In this document: piece by piece, positions 5,661-6,316 of the stretch
Layout: the number at the start of each line of letters is the position of its first letter
Position numbering within the stretch: position 1 is the stretch's first letter
NCBI GenBank assembly: GCA_046536675.1
Contig: JAWDMK010000034.1
Coordinates: forward strand, 1 to 6,316
Origin: JAGDYD01 sp046536675
GTDB taxonomy: Archaea > Micrarchaeota > Micrarchaeia > Micrarchaeales > CABMGC01
DNA: 6,316 bases
Direction: 5' to 3'
Made by a program: the position numbers and the translations under genes
The notes under the pieces: model-generated
Database searches by the model: none
Told to the model about the DNA's origin: nothing
What the model saw: only the letters and a program-made list of their open reading frames with translations

Positions 5661-6092
5661 TTACTCGATTTTTATCTCTTCGCCAGGCTCTTCCTTCTTT
5701 TTCAACACAATTTCTAGTGTGCCATTTTTGAATGTTGCTTTTGTATTCTTTGAATCTACTTCTGTTGGCAGTGGTATTGATCTGTAGTAGTGCCTTGAGC
5801 TTCTCTCTTTGTAATAGTAATTTTCTTCTTTCTTTTCTTCTTCGTGCTCCTTCTCTGCGCTTATTATTATATTGTTTTTCTCTACCTTGACCTTAATGTC
5901 TTGCTTGTCTACGCCTGGCATATCTGCTTTGATTCTTATCTTGTCACCTTCGTCTATCATATCTACCTCTGGCAGTGAAAAATTCTCGAAGAACTTGTTT
6001 GCGATAAGGCTGCCCTGGAAGAAGTCTCTGAAGTCCCTAAATGCACTAAATGGGTCGAAGACAGTTGGCACTAAAGGCCTCTTCTTTGCCAT
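5661..6092 (-). CDS. hsp20: Small heat-shock protein, Hsp20/alpha-crystallin family
   Basis: The 143-residue product is an ATP-independent holdase that would bind unfolding proteins and form oligomers in the cytoplasm. An N-terminal arm of about 40 residues, rich in Phe (FDPFSAFRDFRDFF), precedes the alpha-crystallin domain (about 41-132). This begins LPEVDMIDEGDKIRIKADMPGV, with the A-D-M-P-G-V block at 56-61. It continues with an acidic loop (HEEEKKEE), KERSSRHYYRSIPLP (95-109) and the G-T-L-E-I-V strand at 124-129. The C-terminus has an I-x-I motif (IKI, 140-142), which in this family docks onto a neighbouring subunit. ATG 6092 is chosen from GGTGGT three bases upstream. The gene converges on the ribosomal operon with a 25-base gap and is likely transcribed alone. 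Length is typical. Confidence 0.96.
   Translation of the reverse strand: MAKKRPLVPTVFDPFSAFRDFRDFFQGSLIANKFFENFSLPEVDMIDEGDKIRIKADMPGVDKQDIKVKVEKNNIIISAEKEHEEEKKEENYYYKERSSRHYYRSIPLPTEVDSKNTKATFKNGTLEIVLKKKEEPGEEIKIE
5669..5702 (+). terminator. Possible T-tract terminator of the ribosomal operon inside hsp20
   Basis: The first T runs seen by a transcript leaving uS5 are TTTTT at 5669-5673 and again at 5698-5702, with pyrimidine-rich sequence between. Both lie within the 3' end of hsp20 on the opposite strand. If they are used, the two transcripts overlap by several tens of bases at their 3' ends. This is inference from T-run placement only. Confidence 0.3.
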
Positions 6093-6096
6093 AAAA

Positions 6097-6104
6097 CCAC
6101 CCCC
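6097..6104 (-). promoter_or_regulatory. Shine-Dalgarno site of hsp20
   Basis: Read on the minus strand this is GGGGGTGG followed by four T residues and ATG. Aligned to GGTGAT it ends three bases before the start, matching the spacing of the ribosomal genes. It shows that hsp20 mRNA has a short leader and fixes the start codon. Confidence 0.7.
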
Positions 6105-6109
6105 ATTCT

Positions 6110-6155
6110 ATATATATTATTTAATGGATAAAAGAAATAAAATATTTTTCTTTTT
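6110..6155 (-). promoter_or_regulatory. Candidate hsp20 promoter region
   Basis: Two A+T boxes lie upstream of hsp20. The better one reads AAAATATTTT (6139-6148, a perfect palindrome), with a purine-rich BRE-like AAAAAGAAA just before it on the minus strand. Transcription would start near 6117 and give a leader of about 24 bases that includes the SD. The second box, AATATATATA (about 6110-6119), is too close, since its start would fall near the ATG and lose the SD. No recognisable heat-shock operator is visible. Confidence 0.45.
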
Positions 6156-6208
6156 AACGCACGATTTTCATTGAAGGTAAATTCTTTTATAAAACGTGAG
6201 CGGTAAAA

Positions 6209-6229
6209 CCCAAGATTTCGATCAATGGG
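6209..6229 (+). other. Small hairpin upstream of the TnpB-like gene
   Basis: CCCA (6209-6212) pairs with TGGG (6226-6229), and GAT (6214-6216) pairs with ATC (6221-6223) around a TTCG loop, with a small 1x2 internal bulge. Elements of the IS200/IS605 group carry short imperfect hairpins near their ends, so this could mark the left end. The stem is only 7 base pairs and could also arise by chance. The element boundary cannot be fixed from one end. Confidence 0.35.
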
Positions 6230-6244
6230 ATGAGAGCGAATTGT

Positions 6245-6260
6245 AGAAAAGTATATAAAT
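6245..6260 (+). promoter_or_regulatory. Candidate archaeal promoter ahead of the TnpB-like gene
   Basis: AGAAAA (6245-6250) followed by GTATATAAAT (6251-6260) fits a BRE plus TATA box well. A start about 26 bases past the TATA centre would fall at or next to the ATG at 6281, giving a leaderless mRNA. Against this, GAGGT at 6268-6272 looks like an SD eight bases from the ATG, and would be lost from such a transcript. A palindromic TTTTATAAAA at 6185-6194 is an alternative promoter that would keep it. Confidence 0.45.
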
Positions 6261-6280
6261 ATGAATTGAGGTATACAAAT

Positions 6281-6316
6281 ATGGAGTTGAAAAGGGCATA
6301 TGTTTTCAGGCTCTAT
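6281..6316 (+). CDS. tnpB: Probable IS200/IS605-family TnpB (OrfB), first 12 codons only
   Basis: The frame from ATG 6281 runs open to the right edge and reads MELKRAYVFRLY. The pattern of a short basic start followed by Y-x-F-R-L-Y is characteristic of the N-terminus of TnpB/IS1341-type proteins, the RNA-guided nucleases carried by IS200/IS605 elements. The RuvC and zinc-finger parts lie beyond the window, so it cannot be judged intact, degraded or domesticated, and a partner TnpA is not visible. GAGGT at 6268-6272 may be its SD, with the same 8-base spacing as uL24. Twelve residues are little evidence, but the match is distinctive. Confidence 0.72.
   Translation, partial: MELKRAYVFRLY

Noticed and set aside
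5872..6174. Plus-strand frame of about 100 codons opposite hsp20
   Set aside because: It is antisense to a clear alpha-crystallin gene, is hydrophobic low-complexity in translation, and has no SD or family match I recognise.
6185..6194. Palindromes TTTTATAAAA (6185-6194) and AAAATATTTT (6139-6148) as repressor operators
   Set aside because: Both are simple A+T palindromes expected in TATA-rich DNA; there is no repeated arrangement or known operator sequence to support a regulator.
6209..6260. A small structured RNA (box C/D-like or k-turn) in the hsp20-TnpB spacer
   Set aside because: No correct C box and D box pair is present, and only one short hairpin can be drawn.
1..6316. CRISPR array, tRNA or rRNA genes
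   Set aside because: No regularly spaced repeats, no tRNA cloverleaf with a T-loop GGTTCRA pattern and no rRNA-like stretch were seen; coding genes fill nearly all of the window.

Overview
The window is a block of the archaeal ribosomal-protein supercluster (the spc-type region) from an A+T-rich archaeon. The archaeal/eukaryotic-type proteins eS4, eL32 and eL19, and an RNase P protein ahead of uS17, rule out a bacterial source. Several features could fit a small-genome lineage, but I cannot name the phylum from sequence alone.

Positions 3-5635 read in one direction: the 3' end of rnp1 (Rpp29), then uS17, uL14, uL24, eS4, uL5, uS14, uS8, uL6, eL32, eL19, uL18 and uS5. This is the classical archaeal order. 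Most neighbours overlap by 4 bases or are separated by less than about 15 bases, so one polycistronic mRNA with translational coupling is likely. Shine-Dalgarno (SD) sequences resembling GGAGGTGAT, or parts of it, lie a few bases before most starts and are often inside the preceding gene. These support choosing internal ATGs for uL5 (1896), uS8 (2640) and eL32 (3556), and a TTG start for uS17 (143). The one clear break is the 40-base gap before uS14. That gene has no ATG, GTG or TTG in frame, and its best start is an ATA placed exactly where an SD would put it.

After uS5 the usual uL30, uL15 and secY are absent. A convergent small heat-shock protein gene (hsp20, minus strand, 5661-6092) follows after a 25-base purine-rich spacer, which on the minus strand is a T-rich terminator. 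Beyond hsp20 lies a 188-base A+T-rich intergenic stretch with candidate promoters in both directions and a small hairpin. The last 36 bases are the first 12 codons of a gene whose start resembles the N-terminus of IS200/IS605-type TnpB proteins. The ribosomal operon therefore appears to end at a junction with accessory DNA.

The encoded proteins work together in ribosome assembly: the uL5, uL18, uL6 and uL14 side of the large subunit, and the uS5, uS8, uS17, uS14 and eS4 parts of the small subunit. RNase P contributes tRNA 5' maturation. I saw no new defence or metabolic system. The points most worth checking are the uS14 start, the missing uL30/uL15, and the TnpB-like element at the right edge.
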